Source: Clostridiaceae bacterium (lineage in GTDB: Bacteria > Bacillota > Clostridia > DSM-8532). From it: a stretch of DNA of 64,000 nt. The notes beneath the pieces are model-generated. The model was not told where the DNA came from, made no database searches, and worked only from the letters and a program-made list of their open reading frames with translations. Shown piece after piece: positions 43,977 through 53,258 of the stretch; the stretch's first letter is position 1; each line of letters begins with the position of its first letter. Where the stretch lies: the NCBI GenBank assembly GCA_012719545.1, contig JAAYAD010000078.1, forward strand, positions 62,001-126,000, given 5' to 3'. A program made the translations under genes and the position numbers.

Positions 43977-44993
43977 TTGGCAGTTACCATTAAAGATGTA
44001 GCCAAGAAAGCAGGCGTGTCAATTTCAACCGTATCCAAAGCTATTCATGACAACCCGTCTATCCCTGCCGCCACCAAGCAGAGGATTTTTAATGCCATGA
44101 AGGAGCTTAACTATTATCCAAATATCATAGCCCGAAGCTTTGCCCAGCAGAGTTCTTACCATATTGGCCTTATTATGAGCCTCAACAGAGAGGACGCCTT
44201 CCTAAATCCCTATATATACGAGATTTTAAGCGGTGCTGAGGAAATTGCAAAAAAGAACGGATACCTTATCACTCTCATCAACATGAGTACTGTAGTTAAT
44301 GACTGTAAAGAACTTGAAAGGCTGATAATGCAAAAAAGCGTGGACGGCTTTCTTATCCATCTTGCCGGGTTTGATCCAAAGCTTGTCAAAATATTAAAAA
44401 AGCATAATTTCCCTCTGGTGTATATAGGCCGTCCTTGGTTTGAGTCAAGCGAGTGCTGGGTTGATATTGACAATGCAAGAGCCGGAGAAATTGCCGCTAA
44501 GCATCTTATAGACAGTGGCTGCGAAAGAATTGCCTTTATAGGGGACGGTTTAAACAATTATATTTGCAAGATGAGATATGAAGGATATCAGAAGGCGCTA
44601 TTGTCTTCGGGACTTGAGTTAAAAAACGAATACGCCAAAGATATGTCGAATACAAATATTCCTGCTTTGGTTGATGAACTTGCAGCAATGAAGGAACCCC
44701 CTGATGGGTTAGTCTGCTCAAACAATTTTATAGCCTTTGAGGTTCTGAAATGTCTTAATAAAAAGAAAATACGCGTACCTGAGGATATGGCTCTCATAAC
44801 CTTTGACAATTATCCTTTTGCGCCATACACCGAACCTAAAATGAGCGTGGTTGACATTGATGTTTATGAACTTGGAATCCAGTCGGCAGATATCCTGATT
44901 AAAAAGCTTAAGACACCGGCATTAACAATGCAGTGCAGCCTTTTATCTCCCACGCTGGTTGCAAGAGAATCAACCCGGAAAACGGAAGATTAA
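43977..44993 (+). CDS. LacI-family transcriptional regulator of the maltodextrin locus
   Basis: 338 residues: N-terminal helix-turn-helix VTIKDVAKKAGVSISTVSKAIHDNPSIPAATKQRI (in parts) with the hinge NIIARSFAQQ, then a sugar-binding core (HIGLIMSLNRED, FIGDGLNNYICKMRYEGYQKAL, ITFDNYPFAPYTEPKMSVVDID). I place the start at the TTG at 43977, preceded by the excellent site GAGGTGAT. An in-frame GTG 39 bases upstream lacks one. It lies between two starch-degradation genes and near four ACGC-centred operators, so it is the best candidate for their repressor (MalR-like). CcpA is an alternative for those sites but not for this gene. Confidence 0.9.
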   Translation: MAVTIKDVAKKAGVSISTVSKAIHDNPSIPAATKQRIFNAMKELNYYPNIIARSFAQQSSYHIGLIMSLNREDAFLNPYIYEILSGAEEIAKKNGYLITLINMSTVVNDCKELERLIMQKSVDGFLIHLAGFDPKLVKILKKHNFPLVYIGRPWFESSECWVDIDNARAGEIAAKHLIDSGCERIAFIGDGLNNYICKMRYEGYQKALLSSGLELKNEYAKDMSNTNIPALVDELAAMKEPPDGLVCSNNFIAFEVLKCLNKKKIRVPEDMALITFDNYPFAPYTEPKMSVVDIDVYELGIQSADILIKKLKTPALTMQCSLLSPTLVARESTRKTED

Positions 44994-45065
44994 CAATATT
45001 AATTTTGCATTATTCGTACTTTGAGGCCATTCAAGGACAGATCCCTTACCTAAGTTCCCCTTTTC

Positions 45066-47180
45066 CTATTTTTTTGTCTTTTTGCGTTTTTTAAGATAAT
45101 GTGCCCCCAATATTCCTGCAATAGCAGCAACCCCTGCTCCGATTGCGACAAGCAATGCACCTGTTTTGCCGGATGTATCCTTTGCCGTTTCTGCGTCATA
45201 TGCCACAATGGCGCTCATAGCAGGTACAATTATTAAATCACCCTGTAAAGTGGCAAGGGTCTCAACTCCTGCCTTATTCCCATCTACAACTATATTCCAT
45301 TTGGTTTTAAGAGGAAGGCTTACCTTTTCATCATTGCCTGACGCATTAAAGGCAACCAGGATAGTCTTCCAGTTATCTTTATTGGCATAGTTTTCAATTG
45401 TGTAGGCTATAAGATGGTCAGGAGTATCTATAAATTTTAACTTGGAAGCAACCTCCTCAGCAGTTTTTATGCGGAAGGCAGGATGTGCTTTTCTTAATGC
45501 AATAAGGCCCTTATGATATTCAAATACGTCCATGTATTTGCTTTTAAGCTCCCAGTCTATGGCGTTTATATCGTCTGGTGACTTATAGGAATTTTCATCC
45601 CCTTTCTTTGTTCTCATAAAGTCCGTACCTGAAAGCATAAAGGGAATTCCCTGGGATGTTATTACAATTGCGCTTCCGAGCTTTGTCATGGTTTTAAGCT
45701 CTTCCTCGGATTTACCCTTTGTGGAAGCTATAAGCTTGTCAAAGAATGTAAGATTGTCGTGGGAAGCCACGTAATTGACGCACTGACAGGGAGATACGGC
45801 AAATGGCATCCTATCGTAATTAACCTGGGAATAATTAATTCCCGGATGGCTTACTGCTCCAACTATTCCGAACTTAACACTTTCCTTTAAATCATATTTG
45901 CCGCTTATAAATCCGGGTGCCTCTGAATCAAAGACATGCCCCTTTATGCCGTCCCGTATGTTGTCGTTAAATACCGCAATATCCGGCACCTTAGATATAT
46001 TGGACTTTATGGCCTGTTTGTTTTGGGGAAGGGTTGAAGCTCCGGCTGTCCAGCCCTCGCCATAAAGAAGAATTGACGGGTTCACTTTCTTTAATTCCCT
46101 TGCAATCCCGTTCATGGTATCAATATCGTGTAGACCCATAAGGTCAAATCTGAATCCGTCTATTTTATATTCTTTTGCCCAATATACAACTGAATCCACA
46201 ATAAATTTTCTTACCATGAGGCGTTCCGATGCCAGCTCATTACCGCAGGCCGAGCCGTTTGAGAAAGCGCCTGAAGAGGTAATGCGGTAGTAATAGCCGG
46301 GAACTATTTTATTAAAGTCTGAGTCGGCTGACAGAGCCGTATGGTTGTAAACAACATCCATTACAACCCCTATTCCCTGACTCTTGATTGCCTTGACCAT
46401 TTCTTTAAATTCTCGTATCCTTACATCTCCGTTAAAGGGATCCATAGAGTAGGAACCTTCAGGTGCGTTATAATTCTTTGGGTCATAGCCCCAGTTGAAC
46501 TGTGGTGTGTCAGGATTTTTCTCATCAACCGAATTAAAATCAAAGGAGGGCAATAGATGGATATGTGTTGCTCCCAGCTCTTTTACATGGGAAAGTCCTG
46601 TAAGAACTCCGCTTTCAGGTGATTTTGTCTTTATCTCTGTAAAGCCAAGATACTTACCCTTGTTTTTAATTCCCGATGAAGGATCTATTGATGTATCCCT
46701 GATATGCATTTCGTAAATGACTGCATCTGTGGGACTGTCAAGCTTTATATATCCCACTTTTTCCCAGCCCTTGGGATTAGTTGCGGCAAGGTCAACAACC
46801 ATGCCCCTGTTTCCGTTAACCCCAACTGCCTTTGCGTATGGGTCCACTGCTTCATTTGTCTGGCCGTTTACTGTTATCTCATATGTATAGTACACTCCAT
46901 TTAAGTCACCTTTGACTTCTGTATACCAGGTTCCTTTTTCTGTACGCACCATATCCACTGTACTTGTGGGTGTTCCTCCATCCCCTTTGTCATAAAGCTT
47001 AAGAATTACTTTTTCAGCAGTGGGAGCCCATAGTCTGAACCTGGTTTCATCCTTTTTGTATACCGCCCCCAGGTCATCCCCGTCATAATAGAAATTCTCA
47101 TTAAAATTGTCTGTATTATATATCCTTGCTGTTGATACGTTTATTTCTCCGAAATCTTCCTTTGACAAAACATAAGACAT
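45066..47180 (-). CDS. pulA: Type I pullulanase (GH13_14) with C-terminal membrane anchor
   Basis: 704 residues. A CBM48-like N domain (about 30-120, TRFRLWAPTAEKVILKLYD) is followed by the catalytic barrel with the type I mark QFNWGYDPKNYNAPEGSYS, nucleophile in DGFRFDLMGLHD, acid Glu in LLYGEGWTAG and VASHDNLTFFDK. It debranches alpha-1,6 links in pullulan and limit dextrins. There is no signal peptide; the N terminus aligns with cytosolic Bacillus-type enzymes. Yet the protein ends with TGALLVAIGAGVAAIAGILG, then a Lys/Arg tail (KKRKKTKK): a membrane helix resembling a degenerate sortase signal. The start at 47180 has GAAGGG about 12 bases upstream and no in-frame alternative. Confidence 0.92.
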   Translation of the reverse strand: MSYVLSKEDFGEINVSTARIYNTDNFNENFYYDGDDLGAVYKKDETRFRLWAPTAEKVILKLYDKGDGGTPTSTVDMVRTEKGTWYTEVKGDLNGVYYTYEITVNGQTNEAVDPYAKAVGVNGNRGMVVDLAATNPKGWEKVGYIKLDSPTDAVIYEMHIRDTSIDPSSGIKNKGKYLGFTEIKTKSPESGVLTGLSHVKELGATHIHLLPSFDFNSVDEKNPDTPQFNWGYDPKNYNAPEGSYSMDPFNGDVRIREFKEMVKAIKSQGIGVVMDVVYNHTALSADSDFNKIVPGYYYRITSSGAFSNGSACGNELASERLMVRKFIVDSVVYWAKEYKIDGFRFDLMGLHDIDTMNGIARELKKVNPSILLYGEGWTAGASTLPQNKQAIKSNISKVPDIAVFNDNIRDGIKGHVFDSEAPGFISGKYDLKESVKFGIVGAVSHPGINYSQVNYDRMPFAVSPCQCVNYVASHDNLTFFDKLIASTKGKSEEELKTMTKLGSAIVITSQGIPFMLSGTDFMRTKKGDENSYKSPDDINAIDWELKSKYMDVFEYHKGLIALRKAHPAFRIKTAEEVASKLKFIDTPDHLIAYTIENYANKDNWKTILVAFNASGNDEKVSLPLKTKWNIVVDGNKAGVETLATLQGDLIIVPAMSAIVAYDAETAKDTSGKTGALLVAIGAGVAAIAGILGAHYLKKRKKTKK

Positions 47181-47495
47181 AGTAAGGTCAATCCCTTCTT
47201 TAAGTTTATTATAAAGCCCTTTCCATCTGAGCCTCGTATAACCTCGCTAATTCCTATCTCCTTTTTATCACCCAAAGCTTAAAGCCTTCATTGCCTCCAA
47301 TATTTAAGCTAGAGTCTGAAGGATAACGCGTATACAATCTTCTCCCGTAAATTCAGCTACCTCTATTTTGGGTTAAAGTGAGGTTTTGCCTAGCTTTTGA
47401 ATATGAAATATGCTCAATAGCAGCTTTTCATTTCCCAGCCCTCCATTTGATTTTCCAGGTTCAGTAAATTCAAATTGAATTAATTATATCAGAAA

Positions 47496-47510
47496 GCGTA
47501 ACCGATTGCA
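47496..47510 (-). promoter_or_regulatory. Weak LacI/CcpA-type site at the pullulanase promoter
   Basis: TGCAATCGGTTACGC on the minus strand fits TGNAANCGNTNNC and lies immediately upstream of the -10 TATAAT (47483-47488), within the promoter. Confidence 0.45.
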
Positions 47511-47649
47511 TATTGCATTCACACAAAAACATTAAAAATTTGAGCAAATCATATTAACCTATTCAACAGACAAACAATTATATGTGCATTTCTTTATTCA
47601 ATTATTACAAATGTTTAATAATTATTTGGCATAATTTATTAAATATGCA

Positions 47650-47678
47650 TTGACAAATTTATACAACGGTATTATATT
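47650..47678 (+). promoter_or_regulatory. Sigma-A promoter of the malE-malF-malG-amyA operon
   Basis: TTGACA (47650-47655), 17-base spacer, TATATT (47673-47678). Confidence 0.85.
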
Positions 47679-47693
47679 TAAAGTGTGCCAAGT

Positions 47694-47705
47694 GCAAACG
47701 CTTGC
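47694..47705. promoter_or_regulatory. LacI/CcpA-type operator before the malE-like gene
   Basis: GCAAACGCTTGC, a near-palindrome with central CG, centred about 21 bases past the -10 element: a repression position. Confidence 0.8.
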
Positions 47706-47746
47706 TTGAACAGTAAAATATCAAAGTTATTAAGGAGGAAAATTAA

Positions 47747-49009
47747 ATGACTAAGCGCAGAATTTTATCCTTAGTTCTTTCAGTCATCCTGTCTGTATCG
47801 CTTCTTGCTGCATGCGGACAGCCTGCATCAAACGATGCCACAACTACTCCGGAAAACTCATCTACACCTCAAAACAATGATTCCAACAAACCAGAGCCAG
47901 TCACCCTGAAAGTATGGGAATCCGATGGCCCTGAAAAAACCTTCCTGGAAGAAATGGCAAAAGCATACATGGCTGAGAATCCTCATGTAACCATTGAAGT
48001 TGAGCCTGTTGCTCACACCGATGCAGCTCAGAGGATTCAGCTTGATGGTCCTGCAGGCGTTGGCGCCGATGTATTTGCGGCTCCCCACGATAAGCTTGGC
48101 GAAATGCTGGTAAGTGGAATCATCCTTGAAAACCAATACGCCGATGAGATTAAAAAGAATATGATAGAAGCTGCGATAACAGCTACTTCTTCAGAAGGTG
48201 TTCTTTACGGTTTCCCAACAGGTGTTGAAACCTACGCTCTTTTCTATAACAAGGATATAATCTCAACTCCTCCCAAGACATGGGAAGAAGTTAAGGAATT
48301 TGCTAAAACATTCAATAATCCTGCAGAAGGCAAATACGCCATCGTATGGGACGTTGACGACGGATACTTTAACTACATGTTCCTCTCCGGTTATGGAGCA
48401 GACCTCTTTGGTCCTGAGGGAACAGACAAATCACAGCATATGGTTAACAGTCCTGAAGCCATTAAATCCATGGAATACTTCCAGTCACTCAGAAAAGAAA
48501 TTTTGGACGTAGATGCTGCTGACCTTACAGGAGACTTTATGAACGCTGGTTTCCAGAACGGCACTATTGCCATGGCAGTTACAGGTCCCTGGTCAATAGC
48601 AGGCTACAGAGAGGCAGGAGTTAACTTTGGCGTTACCACCTTGCCAAGACTTCCTGGAAACGATAATCCTCCGAAATCCTTCTCAGGTATTCGCGCAATG
48701 TATGTATCAGCATTCACAAAGCATCCTGAAGAAGCTCAGAAGTTCGCAAATTATCTTGTAAGCAAGGAAGCACTTGCAAAGCGCTATGAAATCACCAAAC
48801 AAATTCCCCCGCGCACTGACATTACTATTTCCGATGAAGCACATGAAGGTATATTGGCTCAGTTCGAATTCTCCAAGCCAATGCCCAGTATACCTGCTAT
48901 GAATACATACTGGCCTTCCGTAGCCTCCGCCTATGCAAACATCTGGAACGGCAGTGATATAAAGACGGAGCTTGATCTTGCTGCATCAGCAATTGAGCAG
49001 GCCGAATAA
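47747..49009 (+). CDS. Maltodextrin-binding lipoprotein, MalE-like
   Basis: 420-residue solute-binding protein. Lipobox LAAC (Cys about residue 23), Thr/Pro/Asn linker, then the MalE fold: TLKVWESDGPEKTFLEEMAKAYMAENP, ADVFAAPHDKLGEM (the MalE sugar-lobe motif), YGFPTGVETYALFYNKD, and AMAVTGPWSIAGYREAGVNFGV. GGAGG lies eight bases before the ATG. It heads the operon MalE-MalF-MalG-amylase, supporting maltose/maltodextrin as ligand. A stem-loop after the gene separates it from the permeases. Confidence 0.93.
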   Translation: MTKRRILSLVLSVILSVSLLAACGQPASNDATTTPENSSTPQNNDSNKPEPVTLKVWESDGPEKTFLEEMAKAYMAENPHVTIEVEPVAHTDAAQRIQLDGPAGVGADVFAAPHDKLGEMLVSGIILENQYADEIKKNMIEAAITATSSEGVLYGFPTGVETYALFYNKDIISTPPKTWEEVKEFAKTFNNPAEGKYAIVWDVDDGYFNYMFLSGYGADLFGPEGTDKSQHMVNSPEAIKSMEYFQSLRKEILDVDAADLTGDFMNAGFQNGTIAMAVTGPWSIAGYREAGVNFGVTTLPRLPGNDNPPKSFSGIRAMYVSAFTKHPEEAQKFANYLVSKEALAKRYEITKQIPPRTDITISDEAHEGILAQFEFSKPMPSIPAMNTYWPSVASAYANIWNGSDIKTELDLAASAIEQAE

Positions 49010-49022
49010 ATTATGAAAGTTC

Positions 49023-49054
49023 AAGGCGGTTCCGTAAACCGGAATCGCCTTTTG
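49023..49054 (+). terminator. Intercistronic stem-loop after the malE-like gene
   Basis: AAGGCGGTTCCG (49023-49034) pairs, with one G-U, with CGGAATCGCCTTT (49040-49052), followed by TG and T runs. It likely gives partial termination so that binding protein exceeds permeases. Confidence 0.7.
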
Positions 49055-49139
49055 TTTGAAAAATCTTTCATTTCATTCTATTTATGGCGTAACTTGTATT
49101 ATCTCAAGGTATAACAACAGAAGGGGGAGTTTTCTTAAA

Positions 49140-50471
49140 ATGAAGAAGAACCTTGGTACATCTGCACCAATTGCTTCGGCCGTCTTTATGGGTCTAGGCC
49201 ACATTCTTTTTCTTAAGCAGTACATAAAAGGAATTTTATTTTCCGCACTTGAAATTATTGTCCTGTTAAACTCCGGCATTTTCGCAAAGGCAATCCATGG
49301 ACTGATATCCCTTGGCGAGCCAAAGCCCCATTTACCTGTAGCTCAAAGGGACAATTCAACCTTCATGATGCTGGACGGGCTTATTGCAGTTGTTTTTCTC
49401 ATAATCTTTTTCCTGATTTACATATGGAATATTGTAGATGCAAGAAAAGTCGGCAAAAAATATGATAAAACGGGCGAATTACAGACCGAGCGCGAGTTTC
49501 TGCATGATCTGGGAGAAAAAGCTTTCTCATATGTAGCCTTGTCGCCCGCATTTGTTATGATTGCATTCTTTGTTATCATACCGCTGGTTTATGCTTTTTT
49601 AGTTGCTTTCACCAATTATTCCGCTCCCAATCATATACCCCAGAAAAACACCGTGGACTGGGTAGGTTTTGAAACCTTCAGTGAAATGATTAAAATCAAG
49701 CATTTTTCCCAGGCCTTTGCCCGTACAGCTCTCTGGACTGTTGAATGGGCATTTTTGGGAACAGTAACATGTTATTTCGGCGGCATGTTTCTTGCTCTGG
49801 CGCTACTTGACAAGAAAATAAAAATCGCCGGATTCTTCAGAACCATATTTATTCTTCCTTACGCAGTTCCGGCTATGATAAGCCTTTTTATCTGGAACAT
49901 TCTGCTTAACGGGCAATTCGGTCCAATAAACCGCGCATTTAGAGAATTGGGAATAATGCAGTGGCTTCAGAGCATCGGAATTCTTGACCGGGATATTATA
50001 CCCTGGCTGTCTGAACCTACTTTAGCTAGAATAATGCTGATTGTGGTTAATCTCTGGCTTGGCTTCCCCTACTTCATGCTTATGATTACAGGAATCATGA
50101 CATCCATGAGCAGGGATATTTTTGAAGCTGCCACAATAGACGGAGCTTCCAAATCACAACAGTTCAGATACATTACTTTCCCGCTTTTGATGTACCAGAC
50201 ACTTCCGCTCTTAATCATGAGCTTTTCATATAATATGAACAACTTTGGCGGAGTCTTCTTCCTGACCAACGGAAACCCGCCAGACACAATAACTACCCAA
50301 TCCTTTGCGGGTACAACCGACACCCTTATAACATGGATGTATAAGCTGACCCTGGATCAACGACTTTATAACAAGGCATCGGTGGTAGCTATAATTATGT
50401 TCCTTATCATTGCTCCTTTTGCCATGTATCAGTTCTCCAGGACAAAATCATTCAAGGAAGGTGAGCTATAA
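49140..50471 (+). CDS. Maltodextrin ABC permease, MalF-like
   Basis: 443 residues with two extra N-terminal membrane segments before the six-helix core, as in MalF-type subunits. The EAA loop reads EAATIDGASKSQQFRYITFPLL, and the MalF mark NNFGGVFFLTNGNPP follows it. The start at 49140 (MKKNLGTS) has GGGGGAG about ten bases upstream; an earlier TTG at 49056 would sit inside the stem-loop region. Its stop overlaps the next start as TAATG. No malK-type ATPase is present in the operon. Confidence 0.92.
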   Translation: MKKNLGTSAPIASAVFMGLGHILFLKQYIKGILFSALEIIVLLNSGIFAKAIHGLISLGEPKPHLPVAQRDNSTFMMLDGLIAVVFLIIFFLIYIWNIVDARKVGKKYDKTGELQTEREFLHDLGEKAFSYVALSPAFVMIAFFVIIPLVYAFLVAFTNYSAPNHIPQKNTVDWVGFETFSEMIKIKHFSQAFARTALWTVEWAFLGTVTCYFGGMFLALALLDKKIKIAGFFRTIFILPYAVPAMISLFIWNILLNGQFGPINRAFRELGIMQWLQSIGILDRDIIPWLSEPTLARIMLIVVNLWLGFPYFMLMITGIMTSMSRDIFEAATIDGASKSQQFRYITFPLLMYQTLPLLIMSFSYNMNNFGGVFFLTNGNPPDTITTQSFAGTTDTLITWMYKLTLDQRLYNKASVVAIIMFLIIAPFAMYQFSRTKSFKEGEL

Positions 50472-51310
50472 TGAAAAAGATTCTGACTGCTTTAAGATAC
50501 ATATTAATCTACCTCATTTTCATCATTATAGCTCTGATAGTATTGTATCCCATTGCATTTGCTATCAGCGGCGCTTTTAACAAGGGCAAATCACTTGCTT
50601 CAATGAATATTCTGCCAATACCCAACAATCCGACCACAGAGAACTTTACAAGACTCTTTACAACAACCAATTATTTAAGCTGGTATAAAAACTCTCTGAC
50701 CATAGCGTGCTTAAACAGCGTTTGCACAACCTTTATTGTGCTTATTACAGCCTACGTGTTCTCAAGGTTCAGATTCCGCTTAAAAAAGGCTGCGCTTATG
50801 AGTTTTCTCATTCTTAACATGTTTCCCAACGCAATCGGAATGGTGGCAATTTACGTTGTTTTAAGCAGGCTCGGTCTTTCAGATAATTTTTTAGGCCTTG
50901 TACTTGTTTACTGCGCAGGAAACATTCCCTATAACACATGGCTTTTAAAAGGATATCTCGACACCATACCAAGAAGCATAGATGAAGCCGCAAGAGTGGA
51001 CGGTTCAGGACATTTGTCAACGTTTTTCAGGATAATACTCCCAAACACCCTGCCCATGATAGCCTTCCTTGCGGTGACAAGCTTTACTCAGCCCTGGATG
51101 GACTTTATACTTCCAAGGTTTATTCTAAGAAGCGATAAAAACAAGACCCTGGCGGTTGGCCTTTTTGAAATGATAAACGGAAGATCCAATGACAACTTTA
51201 CCATGTTTGCCGCAGGAGCTCTCCTGATTGCTGTACCTTTTGTAATTCTGTTTGTCATAAACCAGAAATACCTTGTAAAAATTATGTCCACCGGAGCGGT
51301 TAAGGAGTAA
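50471..51310 (+). CDS. Maltodextrin ABC permease, MalG-like
   Basis: 279 residues, six membrane helices, EAA loop DEAARVDGSGHLSTFFRIILPNTLP (in parts), and the ending LVKIMSTGAVKE typical of MalG. It shares the A of the MalF stop codon (TAATG), so translation is coupled. Followed after 54 bases by the amylase lipoprotein gene with its own GGAGG. It pairs with the MalF-like protein in the membrane and needs a shared ATPase. Confidence 0.93.
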   Translation: MKKILTALRYILIYLIFIIIALIVLYPIAFAISGAFNKGKSLASMNILPIPNNPTTENFTRLFTTTNYLSWYKNSLTIACLNSVCTTFIVLITAYVFSRFRFRLKKAALMSFLILNMFPNAIGMVAIYVVLSRLGLSDNFLGLVLVYCAGNIPYNTWLLKGYLDTIPRSIDEAARVDGSGHLSTFFRIILPNTLPMIAFLAVTSFTQPWMDFILPRFILRSDKNKTLAVGLFEMINGRSNDNFTMFAAGALLIAVPFVILFVINQKYLVKIMSTGAVKE

Positions 51311-51364
51311 TATCCTGTTGCGATGCTAATGGCAGTTTAAGAGACAAAAAGGAGGATAATTCAA

Positions 51365-53053
51365 ATGTCCGGTATTATAAAACGGGCTATGCCGCTTGTT
51401 CTGGCAGTAGCTTTAGTTATGGCTTCTTGCGGAAAGTCCGATTTACCATCCAATACTTCCGCTCCCGTACCTTCGGAGAAAACAGAAACTCAGACTCCGG
51501 TTGCCGAACCCACCCCGGTAAGCAAAGCCGACCCTGTTTATGAGCTTGGCGAAGTACCCCAAAATGCGTCCGGTAATAAGCAGGGTGTATATTACGAGAT
51601 TTTCGTAAGGTCATTTGCTGATTCAGACGGTGATGGCATAGGAGATCTTAAAGGGCTTATAGATAAGCTGGATTATTTAAATGACGGGGATCCCAAAACA
51701 ACCAGCGATTTGGGAATTACAGGAATTTGGCTTATGCCAATAAATAAGACCGTTTCATATCACGGTTACGATATCACAGATTATTATGACATTAACCCTG
51801 AATACGGGACCCTTGAAGACTTTGAAAAACTTTTGGATGAAGCACACAAAAGGGGAATTTCAGTAATTATGGACCTGGTATTGAACCATACCAGCGATAA
51901 ACACGAGCGGTTTATAAGCTCCAAAAATCCGGACAGCCCCTACAGGAACTGGTACAGATGGGTTAACGAAGATACAAAGGATTATAACCTTAAAACCGTG
52001 GTATGGGGTCACAATGTATGGAATAAAGTCAACGGTTCCTATTACTATGGCATCTTTTGGAGCGGAATGCCCGATTTGAACTATGATAATCCGGATGTCC
52101 GGAAGGAAGCCAAAAACATTGCGGCCTTCTGGCTTGATAAAGGTGTGGATGGATTCAGGCTTGACGCGGTTCCCCATCTTTTTGACTCAACCGAGGTGCG
52201 TCCCGGAGAAAGCGGACTTAATAAAACCAATGAATGGTGGAAGGAGTTCACAGACTTTTGCCATGAAAAGAAGCCGGGAAGCCTTATTGTAGGAGAAGTT
52301 CTCAACGACAGCACCGCAATCAGGGCCTCGTATCTTCCCTCTCTGGATTCAACCTTCCATATAGGTCTGGGTACTCAAATAGTGAATGCCATAAAGGCCG
52401 GAGCCAGCAAGAACAATTATTTAAGCACATTTATTGCAAACAATTATGAAAAGTACAAAGAAGCAAATCCCCAATATATAGACGCGCCCATGCTTTCAAA
52501 CCACGACCAGAACAGAATTATCGGGCTTTTAATGGGCAAAACAGAACGCATGAAGGTTGCAGCAAGCATATATCTTACTCTTGAAGGCATACCCTTCATT
52601 TATTACGGTGAAGAAATAGGCATGTTTGGGTCAAAACCCGATGAGGATATAAGGCTTCCTTACTTGTGGGGAGAAAACGATCCATATCAGACAAGCTGGA
52701 GAAAGTCCAAATATCAGAACGTGGTTCCTGTATCAGATCAGGAAAAAGACCCAAACTCACTTCTTACCCATTATAAAAGGCTTATAAGGGTAAGAAATGA
52801 AAATGAAGCTTTGTATGCAGGAAAGTTTAAGCCCATGGCCGTAAATAATGACTGTATTGTGGCCTATAACATGGTTTCTGAAAACCAGACTGCCATAATA
52901 CTTCATAATCTGGCAGAAACACAGCAGTCTGTGAAAGTTGATACGGAAGGCTTTGTTCTTAAATTCTGCCAGACAAAGGACGGATTTTCTGAAAATAACG
53001 GAGAAATAACAGTTCCCCCTTTAAGTACCGTTATTTATGTTAAGAATCATTGA
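51365..53053 (+). CDS. Extracellular alpha-amylase lipoprotein, GH13
   Basis: 562 residues. Lipoprotein signal with lipobox MASC (Cys about residue 22), a Pro/Thr/Glu linker of about 40 residues, then the GH13 barrel: GVYYEIFVRSFADSDGDGIGDLKGL, VIMDLVLNHTS, nucleophile in DGFRLDAVPH, acid Glu in LIVGEVLND, and LSNHDQNRI. The C-terminal beta domain is intact. It should cut starch or long dextrins at the cell surface beside the MalEFG importer, whose operon it shares. It resembles the lipoprotein amylases of Thermotoga and clostridia; exact product pattern is unknown. Confidence 0.93.
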   Translation: MSGIIKRAMPLVLAVALVMASCGKSDLPSNTSAPVPSEKTETQTPVAEPTPVSKADPVYELGEVPQNASGNKQGVYYEIFVRSFADSDGDGIGDLKGLIDKLDYLNDGDPKTTSDLGITGIWLMPINKTVSYHGYDITDYYDINPEYGTLEDFEKLLDEAHKRGISVIMDLVLNHTSDKHERFISSKNPDSPYRNWYRWVNEDTKDYNLKTVVWGHNVWNKVNGSYYYGIFWSGMPDLNYDNPDVRKEAKNIAAFWLDKGVDGFRLDAVPHLFDSTEVRPGESGLNKTNEWWKEFTDFCHEKKPGSLIVGEVLNDSTAIRASYLPSLDSTFHIGLGTQIVNAIKAGASKNNYLSTFIANNYEKYKEANPQYIDAPMLSNHDQNRIIGLLMGKTERMKVAASIYLTLEGIPFIYYGEEIGMFGSKPDEDIRLPYLWGENDPYQTSWRKSKYQNVVPVSDQEKDPNSLLTHYKRLIRVRNENEALYAGKFKPMAVNNDCIVAYNMVSENQTAIILHNLAETQQSVKVDTEGFVLKFCQTKDGFSENNGEITVPPLSTVIYVKNH

Positions 53054-53141
53054 TTATTAATTAAATCCAAAGAAATTAGGTTAATTAAATTAATCTCAAG
53101 TATTATCCCAATAAGTTTTATATCTGCCATGTATATGAATT

Positions 53142-53179
53142 AAGGGCCTGAAATCCACAACGGAAAACAGGCCCTTTTT
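53142..53179. terminator. Terminator after the amylase gene
   Basis: AAGGGCCTG (53142-53150) pairs with CAGGCCCTT (53168-53176) followed by TTT; A/T tracts flank both sides, so it can also serve the converging chemoreceptor gene. Confidence 0.75.
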
Positions 53180-53206
53180 CTTTTCCTAAATAAACTCTTA
53201 TTATAA

Positions 53207-53228
53207 ATCCCGGACAAATGTCCGGGAT
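53207..53228 (-). terminator. Stem-loop after the chemoreceptor gene
   Basis: Perfect ATCCCGGAC (53207-53215), loop AAAT, GTCCGGGAT (53220-53228). On the minus strand it is followed by TTATAATAAG rather than a pure U-run. Confidence 0.6.
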
Positions 53229-53258
53229 AAACGGGGGGAAATATGAATGTGAAAAGAT

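Larger units (their letters stand above)
47181..47746. other. Divergent control region between pullulanase and malE-like gene
   Basis: 566 AT-rich bases without a gene. It holds the pullulanase -10 TATAAT (minus strand, 47483-47488) with a cre/LacI-like site beside it, and the malE-type promoter and operator. The pullulanase leader would be about 300 bases; I see no riboswitch in it. Confidence 0.6.

Noticed and set aside
47181..47746. Possible riboswitch or small gene in the 566-base gap before the malE-like gene
   Set aside because: Only promoters and ACGC-type sites could be recognised; no aptamer core, stable long stem or ribosome site with a plausible frame.
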